64,000 bases of DNA from Kutzneria kofuensis (GTDB taxonomy: Bacteria > Actinomycetota > Actinomycetes > Mycobacteriales > Pseudonocardiaceae): NCBI RefSeq assembly GCF_014203355.1, contig NZ_JACHIR010000001.1, positions 2,792,038 through 2,856,037 of the forward strand. The letters run 5' to 3'. The notes beneath the pieces were generated by a model. The model was not told the DNA's origin. It was given only the letters and a program-made list of their open reading frames with translations, and made no database searches. Position 1 is the first letter of the stretch. Every line of letters begins with the position of its first letter. Below, piece by piece: positions 24,919 through 32,979 of the stretch. The position numbers were made by a program, and so were the translations under genes.

Positions 24919-26364
24919 ATGGCGACCAGCGCATCCCTGTTCATCGACGGCCGCTGGACGGCCCCGTCCGGCGACGCGACGATCACCGTGCGGTCGGCGC
25001 GGACCGGCCGGCCGATCGGCTCGGCGGTCTCCGCGACACCCGACGACGTCGACCGGGCAGTGGCAGCCGCCCGCCGGGCCTTCGACGACCCGACCGGATG
25101 GTCCGCGTGGGCACCCGAGGAACGCGCCGAATGCCTCGACCGACTGGCCGACGCCCTGGAGAAGCGGGCCGAGCAGACGGTGCGGCTCGTGAGCGAGCAG
25201 AACGGCATGCCGATCTCGGTGTCCAGCCGGATCGAGGGCGGATTTCCCGGCGCCATGCTGCGGTACTACGCCGGCCTGGTCCGCGAGCAGCCGGTCGAGA
25301 CCAGCCGGCCCGGGATGTTCGCCGGCACGACCCGGGTCCACCGCGAGCCGGCGGGTGTCGTCGCGGCGATCTCTCCGTGGAACTTTCCCCAGACCCTGGC
25401 CGCCCAGAAGTACGCGCCGGCCCTCGCCGCGGGCTGCGCCGTCGTGCTGAAACCCGCCCCGGAAACGGTGCTGGACGCCAAGGCGGTGGCGGAGGCGTCG
25501 CTGGAAGCCGGTCTTCCGCGCGGTGTGCTGAACGTGGTTCCGGCCGAGGCCGACGCGAGCGCCTACCTGGTCGGTCATCCCGGCGTGGACATGGTGGCGT
25601 TCACCGGCTCCACCGCGATCGGACAGCGGATCGCCCAGATCTGCGGTCCGCTGGTGCGGCCGGTGACCCTGGAGCTCGGCGGCCGCTCCGCCGCGGTCGT
25701 CCTCGACGACGCCGACCTCGACCTGAGCCGCGCCGGCCAGGCGCTGTTCGGGGCGATGCTGATCAACAACGGCCAGACCTGTTTCCTCTCGACCCGCATC
25801 CTGGCCCCGCGAAGCCGCTATCGAGAGGTCGTCGACACCATTGCCGCGTTCGCGGGTTCGCTCACCGTCGGCGACCCCCTGGACCCAGCGACCCAGATCG
25901 GCCCGCTCGTGACGGAACGGCATCGCGCTGCGGTGGAGGCGGCGGTGGCCAGGGGAATCGCCGACGGCGCCCGCCTGGTCGCCGGGGCCAGGCGTCCCCC
26001 GGAGCTGGATGAGGGCTGGTACTTCGAGCCGACGGTGCTCGCCGACGTCGACAACAGCTGGGACATCGCCCGTGACGATGTCTTCGGGCCGGTCCTCACG
26101 ATCACCCAGTACGAGGACGAGGACCACGCCGTCACATTGGCCAACGACTCCGACTACGGCCTCGCCGGAACCGTCTGGACCGCATCACCCGACCGGGGCC
26201 TGGCCGTCGCCCGGCGAATCCGCACCGGCAGCGTCGGCGTGAACGGCTACCTGCCCGACCTCGGGGCGCCCTTCGGAGGCGTCAAGAACAGCGGGATCGG
26301 CCGCGAGCTGGGCCCGGACGGACTCGCGGCCTTCCAACGAACGAAGTCGATCTACCAGCTGTGA
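24919..26364 (+). CDS. aldehyde dehydrogenase, 2-hydroxymuconic/2-aminomuconic semialdehyde type
   Basis: A 481-aa NAD-dependent ALDH: SPWNFPQTLAAQKYAPALAA, VVLKPAPETVLDA, VAFTGSTAIGQRIA, VTLELGGRSAAVVLDD (general-base Glu) and the catalytic Cys in NNGQTCFLSTR; the end reads GGVKNSGIGRELG. The ATG at 24919 follows AGGGAGAG. It is divergent from the tautomerase/decarboxylase operon and shares sites A and B. Oxidising the semialdehyde from extradiol cleavage to the dienoate that 4-OT uses would complete the oxalocrotonate branch. Substrate class is inferred from context. Confidence 0.87.
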   Translation: MATSASLFIDGRWTAPSGDATITVRSARTGRPIGSAVSATPDDVDRAVAAARRAFDDPTGWSAWAPEERAECLDRLADALEKRAEQTVRLVSEQNGMPISVSSRIEGGFPGAMLRYYAGLVREQPVETSRPGMFAGTTRVHREPAGVVAAISPWNFPQTLAAQKYAPALAAGCAVVLKPAPETVLDAKAVAEASLEAGLPRGVLNVVPAEADASAYLVGHPGVDMVAFTGSTAIGQRIAQICGPLVRPVTLELGGRSAAVVLDDADLDLSRAGQALFGAMLINNGQTCFLSTRILAPRSRYREVVDTIAAFAGSLTVGDPLDPATQIGPLVTERHRAAVEAAVARGIADGARLVAGARRPPELDEGWYFEPTVLADVDNSWDIARDDVFGPVLTITQYEDEDHAVTLANDSDYGLAGTVWTASPDRGLAVARRIRTGSVGVNGYLPDLGAPFGGVKNSGIGRELGPDGLAAFQRTKSIYQL

Positions 26365-26370
26365 ACCGCC

Positions 26371-26401
26371 GCCGGCCGTCCCCTTCCTGCGGACGGCCGG
26401 C
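26371..26401. terminator. terminator hairpin after ALDH
   Basis: Perfect 11-bp stem (GCCGGCCGTCC at 26371-26381, complement at 26391-26401) with a 9-base loop, directly after the ALDH stop and before the convergent AraC gene. Confidence 0.7.
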
Positions 26402-26463
26402 CCGGTCCGGTGGCGGACCACATTGGACGGAGCGGGCAGGTGGTCGTGAGCCGTCGTTGCCGT

Positions 26464-27342
26464 TCAGACGCCGCCGGCCCGGAACTCCGTGGGCGTCTGC
26501 TCGGTCCGCTGACGGAAGAACTTCGTGAACACGGTGGCCCCGGGGAAGCCCAGCCGCTGCCCGATCGACGCCGCCGGCAGGTCGGTGTGCACGAGCAGGC
26601 GTTTGGCTTCCAGCAGAACCCGGTCGTCGATGAACCGTTTGGCGCCACACCCCACCGCGGTCTGGGTGGCCCTGGTCAGGGTGCGCACGCTGTACCCGAG
26701 TTGTGCCGCGTAGTCCTCCACCCGATGTGTACGCGCGAAGCCCTGCTCGACGGCCGTCTGAAAGCGCAGGAACGCATCCCCAGCGGCGTTCGGCTCCCCA
26801 TGCGTGCCACGCAAAGCCGCAAGCCGCAGCACGAGAACCGCGAGCAGGTGCCGCAGCACCTCCAACTGCGTCTCCGACGACCGTTCGCCCCATCGCGCGT
26901 ACTCGCGTTCCAGCAGGCCCAGTATCTGCCACAGGGTGTCGCCCTCGCCCTCTGCCGGCACCGAGGTCGGCTGCCACGCGCCTCGGTCGACGCCGGCGAC
27001 CTCGGCCGTGGCGCCGTCGAGGAAACCAGGCAGGAACAACACGATCCGCCCCTCGACACCGTCCAGTCCGGAGTTGTACCGATAAACCTGCCCTGGGCGC
27101 ACCCACAACCAGCCGCCGGGAGCCAGTTCGTGGTCGGTGAAGTCCAGCGAGCAGCGCACGGTCCCGGTCCGCACCGCGACCAGCACATGGAATTCGGGTC
27201 GTTTGAGACCGTACGGGTCGACGCCGTGCCCGGCGGCCCGAGTCAGCAGGCCCGGGAAGTCAATCACCTCGACGCCGCGCGGCACCCCGACGTCCGCGCG
27301 GTAGGGCAGCGCCGCGATCGCGTGCTGTCCGTTTCTGACCAT
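26464..27342 (-). CDS. AraC-family regulator with cupin-type sensor
   Basis: A 292-aa regulator. The N-terminal ~150 residues look like an AraC cupin domain (EFHVLVAVRTGTVRCSLDFT; GGWLWVRPGQVYRY). A helical linker follows, then the C-terminal double HTH (HRVEDYAAQLGYSVRTLTRA; SIGQRLGFPGATVFTKFFRQ). I prefer the ATG at 27342 with AGGGGACAGG before it to the ATG at 27362. It is divergent from the three-subunit decarboxylase operon and probably activates it in response to a phenolic acid. Confidence 0.85.
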   Translation of the reverse strand: MVRNGQHAIAALPYRADVGVPRGVEVIDFPGLLTRAAGHGVDPYGLKRPEFHVLVAVRTGTVRCSLDFTDHELAPGGWLWVRPGQVYRYNSGLDGVEGRIVLFLPGFLDGATAEVAGVDRGAWQPTSVPAEGEGDTLWQILGLLEREYARWGERSSETQLEVLRHLLAVLVLRLAALRGTHGEPNAAGDAFLRFQTAVEQGFARTHRVEDYAAQLGYSVRTLTRATQTAVGCGAKRFIDDRVLLEAKRLLVHTDLPAASIGQRLGFPGATVFTKFFRQRTEQTPTEFRAGGV

Positions 27343-27425
27343 CACCTGTCCCCTGTATGCCATTAGAAGAAGCAGAACCACCATAGCCTCGAATCCAACG
27401 GACCGAAAAGGTTGAGGAGTCGGCC

Positions 27426-28019
27426 ATGCGACTGATCGTGGGCATCACCGGGGCCACCGGCGCGGTGCTCGGAGTGCGCCTGCTGGAGCGCCTGAGCGCG
27501 ATGCCCGACGTGGAGACGCATCTGGTGCTCTCCCGCTGGGCGCGCACAACCATCGAACTGGAGACCGGGCGCCCGGTCCACGAGGTCACCGCCCTTGCCG
27601 ACGTCGCCTACGCGCCCGACGACCAGGGCGCGGCCATTTCCTCGGGCTCGTTCCGCGCCGACGGCATGGTCGTCGCGCCGTGCTCGATGAAGACACTGGC
27701 CGGCATCCGCGCCGGCTACGCCGACGGCCTGATCGGCCGCGCCGCCGACGTCACGCTCAAGGAGCGCCGTCCGCTGGTGCTCGTGCCCAGGGAGACTCCG
27801 CTGAGCGAGATCCACCTGGAGAACATGCTCGCACTGGCCAGGATGGATGTGCGCATCGTGCCGCCGATGCCGGCCTTCTACCACCGACCGTCCACTGTGG
27901 GCGAGATCGTGGAACACATCACCACCCGCGTGCTCGACCAGTTCGAGCGGATCGACCCGGGTGTTCCTGAGGCCGAGCGCTGGCGGGGTATCCGTGCCGC
28001 CCGGACCTCGGCCGCCTGA
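27426..28019 (+). CDS. UbiX-type flavin prenyltransferase (decarboxylase subunit B)
   Basis: A 197-aa flavoprotein: LIVGITGATGAVLGVRLLER (FMN/dimethylallyl phosphate site), VVAPCSMKTLAGIRAGYADG, RPLVLVPRETPLSEIHLENM and VPPMPAFYHRP. It makes the prenylated FMN needed by the UbiD partner encoded 15 bases downstream. The ATG follows GAGGAG. Together with the next two genes it forms the BsdBCD/VdcBCD arrangement of non-oxidative hydroxyarylic acid decarboxylases. Confidence 0.93.
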   Translation: MRLIVGITGATGAVLGVRLLERLSAMPDVETHLVLSRWARTTIELETGRPVHEVTALADVAYAPDDQGAAISSGSFRADGMVVAPCSMKTLAGIRAGYADGLIGRAADVTLKERRPLVLVPRETPLSEIHLENMLALARMDVRIVPPMPAFYHRPSTVGEIVEHITTRVLDQFERIDPGVPEAERWRGIRAARTSAA

Positions 28020-28034
28020 TCCCGGAGGACCAAA

Positions 28035-29459
28035 ATGCCCTACGACGACCTGCGCAGCTTCCTGGCCACCCTCGATGAACAAGGCCAACTGCTGCGCGTG
28101 ACCGACGAGGTGCTGCCGGAACCGGACGTGGCTGCCGCGGCCAACGCGGTCTCCCGAATGGGCGCCGCTGCTCCCGCGCTGTACTTCGACAACATCACGG
28201 GCTTCACGAGCGCACGGATCGCCATGAACGTCCACGGTTCGTGGGCCAATCACGCGCTCGCGCTCGGCCTGCCGAAGGAGACCGGCACCGAGGAGCAGAT
28301 CCAGGAGTTCATCCGCCGCTGGGACCGCTTCCCGGTGCCGCCGCGGTGGCGCGAGAACCCGCCGTGGGCGCAGAACTCCCTGACCGGCTCAGCGGTCGAC
28401 ATCTTCCAGGTGTTGCCCCTGGTTCGGCTCAACGACGGCGACGGTGGCTTCTACATCGACAAGGCCGCGGTCGTGTCCAGGGATCCCGACGACCCGGAGA
28501 ACGGCGGCAAGCAGAACGTCGGCGTCTACCGCATCCAGGTCAAGGGCAAGGCTCGGTTGGCGTTGCAACCGGTGCCGATGCACGACATCGCCCAGCACCT
28601 GCGCAAGGCAGAGGAACGCGGCGAGGATCTCCCGGTCGCCATCACCATCGGCAACGACCCGGTGATCTCCATCGTGGCCGCGACCCCGATGCGCTACGAC
28701 GAGAACGAGTACGAGCTGGCTGGCGCCCTCCGCGGGGCACCGGCACCGATCGCCACTGCGCCGCTGACCGGGCTGCCCGTGCCATGGGGCAGCGAAGTCG
28801 TGATCGAAGGCGTCATCGAAGGGCGCAAGCGGGAGATCGAGGGGCCGTTCGGCGAGTTCACCGGCCACTACTCAGGAGGTCGGCGGCTGCCGGTGATCCG
28901 CGTCGACCGGATCTCGTACCGCACCGACCCGGTCTTCGAGCACCTCTACCTGGGTATGCCCTGGACGGAGATCGACTACCTGATCGCCGCCAACACCTGC
29001 GTCCCGCTGTACCGACAGCTCAAGGCCGACTTCCCGGAGGTCCGTGCGGTCAACGCGATCTACACCCACGGTCTCGTGGTGATCGTGTCCACCGCCAGCC
29101 GCTACCGCGGCTTCGCGCGCTCTGTCGGGATGCGAGTGTTGAGCACTCCTCATGGACTGGGCTATGCGGCCACCGTGATTGTCGTGGACGCGGACGTCGA
29201 CCCCTTCAATCTGCCGCAGGTGATGTGGGCGCTGTCGACGAAGATGAACCCCGCGCACGACCTGATCACCATTTCGAGCATGCCGGTGATGGAGCTCGCA
29301 CCACAGGTGGACACCCCTGGCGTCGTGGACAAACTGGTCATCGACGCCACCAGCCCGACGCATCCCCATGGACACGGCAACCACAGCAGCCAGGTTCGTG
29401 ACCTACCTGAAGCCACCCAATGGCTGGCCAGGCTGCAGAAGCTGGCCGCCCACCGCTGA
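28035..29459 (+). CDS. UbiD-family non-oxidative hydroxyarylic acid decarboxylase (subunit C)
   Basis: A 474-aa prFMN-dependent decarboxylase. Landmarks are NPPWAQNSLTGSAVDIFQVL, GKQNVGVYRIQVKGKARLA, PVAITIGNDPVISIVA, and the catalytic Glu segment IEGPFGEFTGHYSGG; MPWTEIDYL and MWALSTKMNPAHDL follow. Family members with a UbiX and a small D subunit in one operon decarboxylate vanillate, 4-hydroxybenzoate or protocatechuate to the phenol. The product could feed the catechol-cleaving cluster just upstream. Good ribosome site (GGAGG) before ATG 28035. Confidence 0.93.
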   Translation: MPYDDLRSFLATLDEQGQLLRVTDEVLPEPDVAAAANAVSRMGAAAPALYFDNITGFTSARIAMNVHGSWANHALALGLPKETGTEEQIQEFIRRWDRFPVPPRWRENPPWAQNSLTGSAVDIFQVLPLVRLNDGDGGFYIDKAAVVSRDPDDPENGGKQNVGVYRIQVKGKARLALQPVPMHDIAQHLRKAEERGEDLPVAITIGNDPVISIVAATPMRYDENEYELAGALRGAPAPIATAPLTGLPVPWGSEVVIEGVIEGRKREIEGPFGEFTGHYSGGRRLPVIRVDRISYRTDPVFEHLYLGMPWTEIDYLIAANTCVPLYRQLKADFPEVRAVNAIYTHGLVVIVSTASRYRGFARSVGMRVLSTPHGLGYAATVIVVDADVDPFNLPQVMWALSTKMNPAHDLITISSMPVMELAPQVDTPGVVDKLVIDATSPTHPHGHGNHSSQVRDLPEATQWLARLQKLAAHR

Positions 29460-29486
29460 CCACCGCCGACATTGGAGTCTGCCGAC

Positions 29487-29723
29487 GTGCAAGGAACATG
29501 CCCACGCTGTGCGCACGACATCATTGAAGTGCTGTTCACCTCGCCGGTCGTTGGAGTCTGGGAGGTGCGGCAGTGCCAGCAGTGTCTGTACTGCTGGCGC
29601 ACCAGCGAGCCGGCTCGCCGCACCGAACGCGATGCCTACCCGGAGGGCTTCAGAATGACGTCGGACGACATCACCAGCGCACCAGAGGTTCCCTCGGTTC
29701 CAGCCCAACGGGTGATACCGTGA
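29487..29723 (+). CDS. small subunit D of non-oxidative hydroxyarylic acid decarboxylase (VdcD/BsdD-like)
   Basis: A 78-aa protein with a CPRC...CQQC zinc-ribbon-like pattern: GTCPRCAHDIIEVLFTSPVV, GVWEVRQCQQCLYCWRTSEP, then a typical R-x6-YP-EGF segment. This is the third gene of the Streptomyces vdcBCD and Bacillus bsdBCD operons; its role is accessory and incompletely understood. The GTG at 29487 (GGAG nine bases upstream) gives the family-like N-terminus; an in-frame TTG at 29472 is possible. The tail after residue 55 is less conserved. Confidence 0.88.
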   Translation: MQGTCPRCAHDIIEVLFTSPVVGVWEVRQCQQCLYCWRTSEPARRTERDAYPEGFRMTSDDITSAPEVPSVPAQRVIP

Positions 29724-30172
29724 ATGACATCGTGCAGGCCTTGGCGAAGTACTCCACGATGAATATCGCCTACGTCGACGAGGGTGGTGACCCGCAGGCC
29801 TGCGCGGTGTTCTTCGCGCTCACCGAAAACGGCTCGCTCGTCTTCGTCAGCTCACTGTCCACCCGACACGGCCGCGCTCTGGCCGCCGGAGGTCGAGTCG
29901 CGTTCACGGCGCAGCCCGAAGGCCAGCACTGGACGACACTCACCGGAGTTCAGGGACGCGGCACCTGCGTCGCGCTGACCGGATCGACGTTGGTCGCGGC
30001 GCGGGCAACGTACGCGCGGCGGTTTCCTTTCGTGGCCCAGAATCCCGATCTGCGTGCCGCGCTCGACGCGACCGCGCACTGGGAGGTTCGGCCGGACTGG
30101 CTGCGATTGATCGACAACACGCAAGGGTTCGGACACAAGGCGGAGTGGATGGCCGCAGTATCGATCGAATGA
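29720..30172 (+). CDS. YhbP-like (UPF0306) pyridoxamine-phosphate-oxidase-fold protein
   Basis: A 150-aa split-barrel protein: ALAKYSTMNIAYVDEGGDPQ, AVFFALTENGSLVFVSS, then TLTGVQGRG, YARRFPFV, WEVRPDWLRLIDNTQGFGHK. The last two segments match E. coli YhbP in order. Start is GTG 29720, overlapping the VdcD stop (GTGA), so it is translationally coupled to the decarboxylase operon. Members bind FMN or F420; the link to a decarboxylase is not one I recognise from the characterised operons. Confidence 0.8.
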   Translation: MNDIVQALAKYSTMNIAYVDEGGDPQACAVFFALTENGSLVFVSSLSTRHGRALAAGGRVAFTAQPEGQHWTTLTGVQGRGTCVALTGSTLVAARATYARRFPFVAQNPDLRAALDATAHWEVRPDWLRLIDNTQGFGHKAEWMAAVSIE

Positions 30173-30267
30173 CTCACTCGGCCGGCTCAGGTCTCACTGT
30201 CTGGGGTCACCATGCTCCGTCCTACGGCCAGCACACGACAACGTCACACGAAGAAAGGACGCATTGA

Positions 30268-31173
30268 ATGAATCCACTTCAGGGAACATCAGGGGACGAG
30301 GACGCTCCCACCGGCGCGCTGGTGTTGGGAGGTGGTGGACCCGTTGGCGCGTCGTGGATGTCAGCCCTGCTGGACGGCCTGATGTCCGAGGGGTTGCCGG
30401 TCGCCAAGTGTGATGTGGTGATGGGAACGTCAGCCGGTTCCGTGGTGGGGGCCTGGCTGACGATGCAGCCGGATGGTCTCCGCTCGGTTCCCGAACGTAT
30501 GCGCGAGCGCGCGGCTTGGCACGCGGCCAATGCCGGGGCCGGTCGCGGGGACAGGAATCTACTGCAAAGCATGGGTGACACAGCGGGGAAGGGCACGGGC
30601 TCCGCGCTGAGCACCGCCCAGGCCGCGGTCGCGGCGATGCCGCCCATATCGGCCGACCAGGCGAGAGGGTTGTGGCAGCCGTTCCTGCCCGAGGGGAAGT
30701 GGCCGCGTCGTCTCCAGATCGTTGCGGTGGACGCCGGCACCGGAACCGCGCGCGCATGGTCGGCGCAGGACGACATTCCACTGACGGTCGCCGTGTCATG
30801 TTCCACTGCGGCGCCGGGCGTCGCACCGCCAGTCGCGGTGGCGGACGCGATCTGGGTCGACGGCGGTGTCCGCTCCGGCACCAATGCCGACTTGCTCGTC
30901 AACTCCGGAGGAGACAGCGGGCATGACGGAGTTGTACCCGGTGCCGCAGCGGGCAAAGTGCTCATTGTGGCCCCCCTGCCGTCCGACGATATCGCGCGCG
31001 AGGAGGCGATTCTCGTCGGACGTGGTCACGACGTCCGGGTCGTCATCGCCGACCGCTTCTACCAGAAGCCCACTGACATGATCGATCCGCGCTTCATCGA
31101 CATCGCGACCGCGGCAGGCACGCGACAGGCACGCGACGTCGCTGCGGACCTCGGGAAGTGGTGGAGCCAGTAA
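30268..31173 (+). CDS. patatin-like phospholipase / serine esterase
   Basis: A 301-aa protein with the patatin set: oxyanion glycine run LVLGGGGPVGASW near residue 25, nucleophile GTSAGSVVGAW (Ser near residue 55) and catalytic Asp in AIWVDGGVRSGTNADLLV near residue 200. No signal peptide is visible, so it acts in the cytosol or at the inner membrane face. The ribosome site GAAAGGA precedes ATG 30268. It follows the decarboxylase operon after ~95 bases and may be separately transcribed. Confidence 0.88.
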   Translation: MNPLQGTSGDEDAPTGALVLGGGGPVGASWMSALLDGLMSEGLPVAKCDVVMGTSAGSVVGAWLTMQPDGLRSVPERMRERAAWHAANAGAGRGDRNLLQSMGDTAGKGTGSALSTAQAAVAAMPPISADQARGLWQPFLPEGKWPRRLQIVAVDAGTGTARAWSAQDDIPLTVAVSCSTAAPGVAPPVAVADAIWVDGGVRSGTNADLLVNSGGDSGHDGVVPGAAAGKVLIVAPLPSDDIAREEAILVGRGHDVRVVIADRFYQKPTDMIDPRFIDIATAAGTRQARDVAADLGKWWSQ

Positions 31174-31229
31174 CCGTACCCGCGTGCCCCGGGCAGCACA
31201 TGCGTCGTCAGGGTGTCAGGGCGGCACCG

Positions 31230-31355
31230 TCAGGGCAGCAGCACGATCTTCCCTGGCGCGTGCCGCGCGGCGAGCGCTTCCGCGCCTGCGCTGCCTCGTC
31301 CAGCGGGAACGTCCGCGCCACTCGCACCGACAGCCGGCCCTGTGGGTGCTCGATA
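31230..31355 (-). pseudogene. remnant: C-terminus of MDR quinone reductase
   Basis: Two minus-strand frames together give the end of a quinone reductase: IEHPQGRLSVRVARTFPLDE in one frame and EALAARHAPGKIVLLP with a native stop at 31230 in the other. A frameshift near 31280-31290 separates them. The 5' side is replaced by transposase remnant. Confidence 0.6.
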
Positions 31356-31403
31356 CTCGGCCATGGGCGTTGACCGATCCGGGCACCTCGTGCGAACGCG
31401 ATC

Positions 31404-31665
31404 ATGGAACGGTGGGGCGGCAGCTGCCGCCGGGAGATCCTCGACCGCATCCTCATCGTCAATGCCCGGCACCTACGCCAGGTCCTCGCCGAATACGAAA
31501 CCCATTTCAACACCCACCGGCCACACCGATCTCTTGCCCACGCCGCGACCTCTTGCCCACGCCGCGCCGCTGCGACCACTCTCCGCACCGGCGGCCGCCG
31601 GCATCAAGGTCATCAGACGGGACCGACTCGGCGGAGCCATCCACGAATACCGGCAGGTCGCATAG
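31404..31665 (+). pseudogene. remnant: C-terminus of rve-type transposase
   Basis: Reads MERWGGSCRREILDRILIVN, then LAEYETHFNTHRPHRSLA; after a frameshift near 31560 it continues IKVIRRDRLGGAIHEYRQVA to a stop. These words parallel the end of the intact transposase at 36400-37497 (MERWVQSCRHELLDRTLI ... HDRLGGILHEYLHA). The copy is divergent, so it comes from a related but different element. Confidence 0.75.
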
Positions 31666-31729
31666 GGCAGCCGAGTTTCCGGCGCCCACAGGCAAGGCCC
31701 GGTGTTCCCGTGAAGGCAGGAGAACCAGT

Positions 31730-32932
31730 ATGACCCGCACGGTATTCACCGGTGGCACGGTGTTCGACGGCACCGGCAGCGAACCCGCGCCGGCGGACGT
31801 GGTGATCGAGGACGGGGTGATCGTCGATGTCGGCGCCGGCCTCGACGGCGACCTCTCCGTCGACTGCACGGGCGCGACGCTGCTGCCCGGACTGTTCGAC
31901 TGCCACGTGCACGTGGTGGGGTCGGGCCTCGGGCTGCTGCCGCAAGTTCAGAAGCCGTTCTCGTACCAGTTCTACGAGGCGGCCCGGAACCTGTGGACCA
32001 CGCTCAAGCTCGGCATCACGACCGTGCGCGACGCGGCTGGCGCCGACCTCGGCATCAAGCAGGCCGTGGCCGACGGGCTGATCTCCGGGCCTCGACTGCA
32101 GATCGCCATCGGCCTGATCAGCCCCACCGGCGGGCACGGCGACGGCTGGCTGCCCTCGGGCCACTGCGTTCCGGCGTCGCTGCCGCACCCGGGCCGGCCC
32201 GATGCGATGGCCGATGGCCCGGACGAGATGCGCCGGGTCGCGCGAACGCTGCTGCGCGCGGGCGCCGACGTGCTCAAGGTCTGCACCACCGGTGGCGTGC
32301 TCTCACCACGCTCCGATCCGCGGCATTCCCAGTTCACGGTGGAGGAGCTCGACGTTCTCGTCACCGAAGCCCAGATGCAGGGCCGCGCGGTGATGGCCCA
32401 CGCGCAGGGCACCGAGGGCATCAAGAACGCTGTGCGCGCCGGCATCCGCTCCATCGAGCACGGTATCTACCTCGACGACGAGGCCATCGAGCTCATGCTG
32501 GCGCGCGGCACGTGGCTCGTGCCGACGCTCGTGGCGCCGGTGAACGTGATCCGCGCTGCCGAGGCGGGGGCGTCACTGCCGGACGCCGTGGTGCGGAAGG
32601 CGAAAGAGGTCGCCGAGGTCCACGCCGACTCGGTGCGCCGCGCCGTCGCCGCGGGCGTGCGGATCGCGATGGGCACCGACAGCGGCGTCGGTCCACACGG
32701 GACGAACCTCGAGGAGCTTGGTCTCATGCGCTCGTGCGGCATGAGCCCTGCCGACGTGCTGGTCGCGACGACGTCGTCGGCCGCGCGGCTGCTCGGTTTC
32801 GACGGTGAGCTGGGTCGTCTCGCCCCCGGCCATCGCGCCGACGTCGTGGTCGTCGCCGGTGACCCGTACGACTTCGGTGGCCTGGCCGGCAACGTGCGGG
32901 AGGTGTGGCAGGACGGCGTGCGGGCGGTGTGA
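31730..32932 (+). CDS. metal-dependent amidohydrolase (imidazolonepropionase/prolidase-like)
   Basis: A 400-aa amidohydrolase-1 family enzyme: N-terminal beta sandwich (VFTGGTVFDGTGSEPAPADV), metal motif FDCHVHVVG near residue 65, Lys in ADVLKVCTTGG, RAVMAHAQGTEG, IRSIEHGIYLD, and final Asp in IAMGTDSGVGPHG; the C-terminus ends in the ADVVVVAGDP return strand. The group includes Xaa-Pro/Xaa-Arg dipeptidases and mycotoxin- or organophosphate-cleaving enzymes. ATG 31730 follows AGGAG. It stands alone, just after IS debris, with its own terminator. Confidence 0.88.
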   Translation: MTRTVFTGGTVFDGTGSEPAPADVVIEDGVIVDVGAGLDGDLSVDCTGATLLPGLFDCHVHVVGSGLGLLPQVQKPFSYQFYEAARNLWTTLKLGITTVRDAAGADLGIKQAVADGLISGPRLQIAIGLISPTGGHGDGWLPSGHCVPASLPHPGRPDAMADGPDEMRRVARTLLRAGADVLKVCTTGGVLSPRSDPRHSQFTVEELDVLVTEAQMQGRAVMAHAQGTEGIKNAVRAGIRSIEHGIYLDDEAIELMLARGTWLVPTLVAPVNVIRAAEAGASLPDAVVRKAKEVAEVHADSVRRAVAAGVRIAMGTDSGVGPHGTNLEELGLMRSCGMSPADVLVATTSSAARLLGFDGELGRLAPGHRADVVVVAGDPYDFGGLAGNVREVWQDGVRAV

Positions 32933-32949
32933 CCGCGAAAACGTCCTGA

Positions 32950-32979
32950 GCCCGACCGGCACGCCGAGGCCGGTCGGGC
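32950..32979. terminator. terminator hairpin after amidohydrolase
   Basis: Perfect 11-bp stem (GCCCGACCGGC at 32950-32960, complement 32969-32979) with an 8-base loop, 18 bases after the stop codon. Confidence 0.7.

Noticed and set aside
26408-26430. Fourth copy of the IclR-type motif (GGACCACATTGGACGG)
   Set aside because: Too many mismatches to the three good sites and located between convergent genes, not in a promoter.
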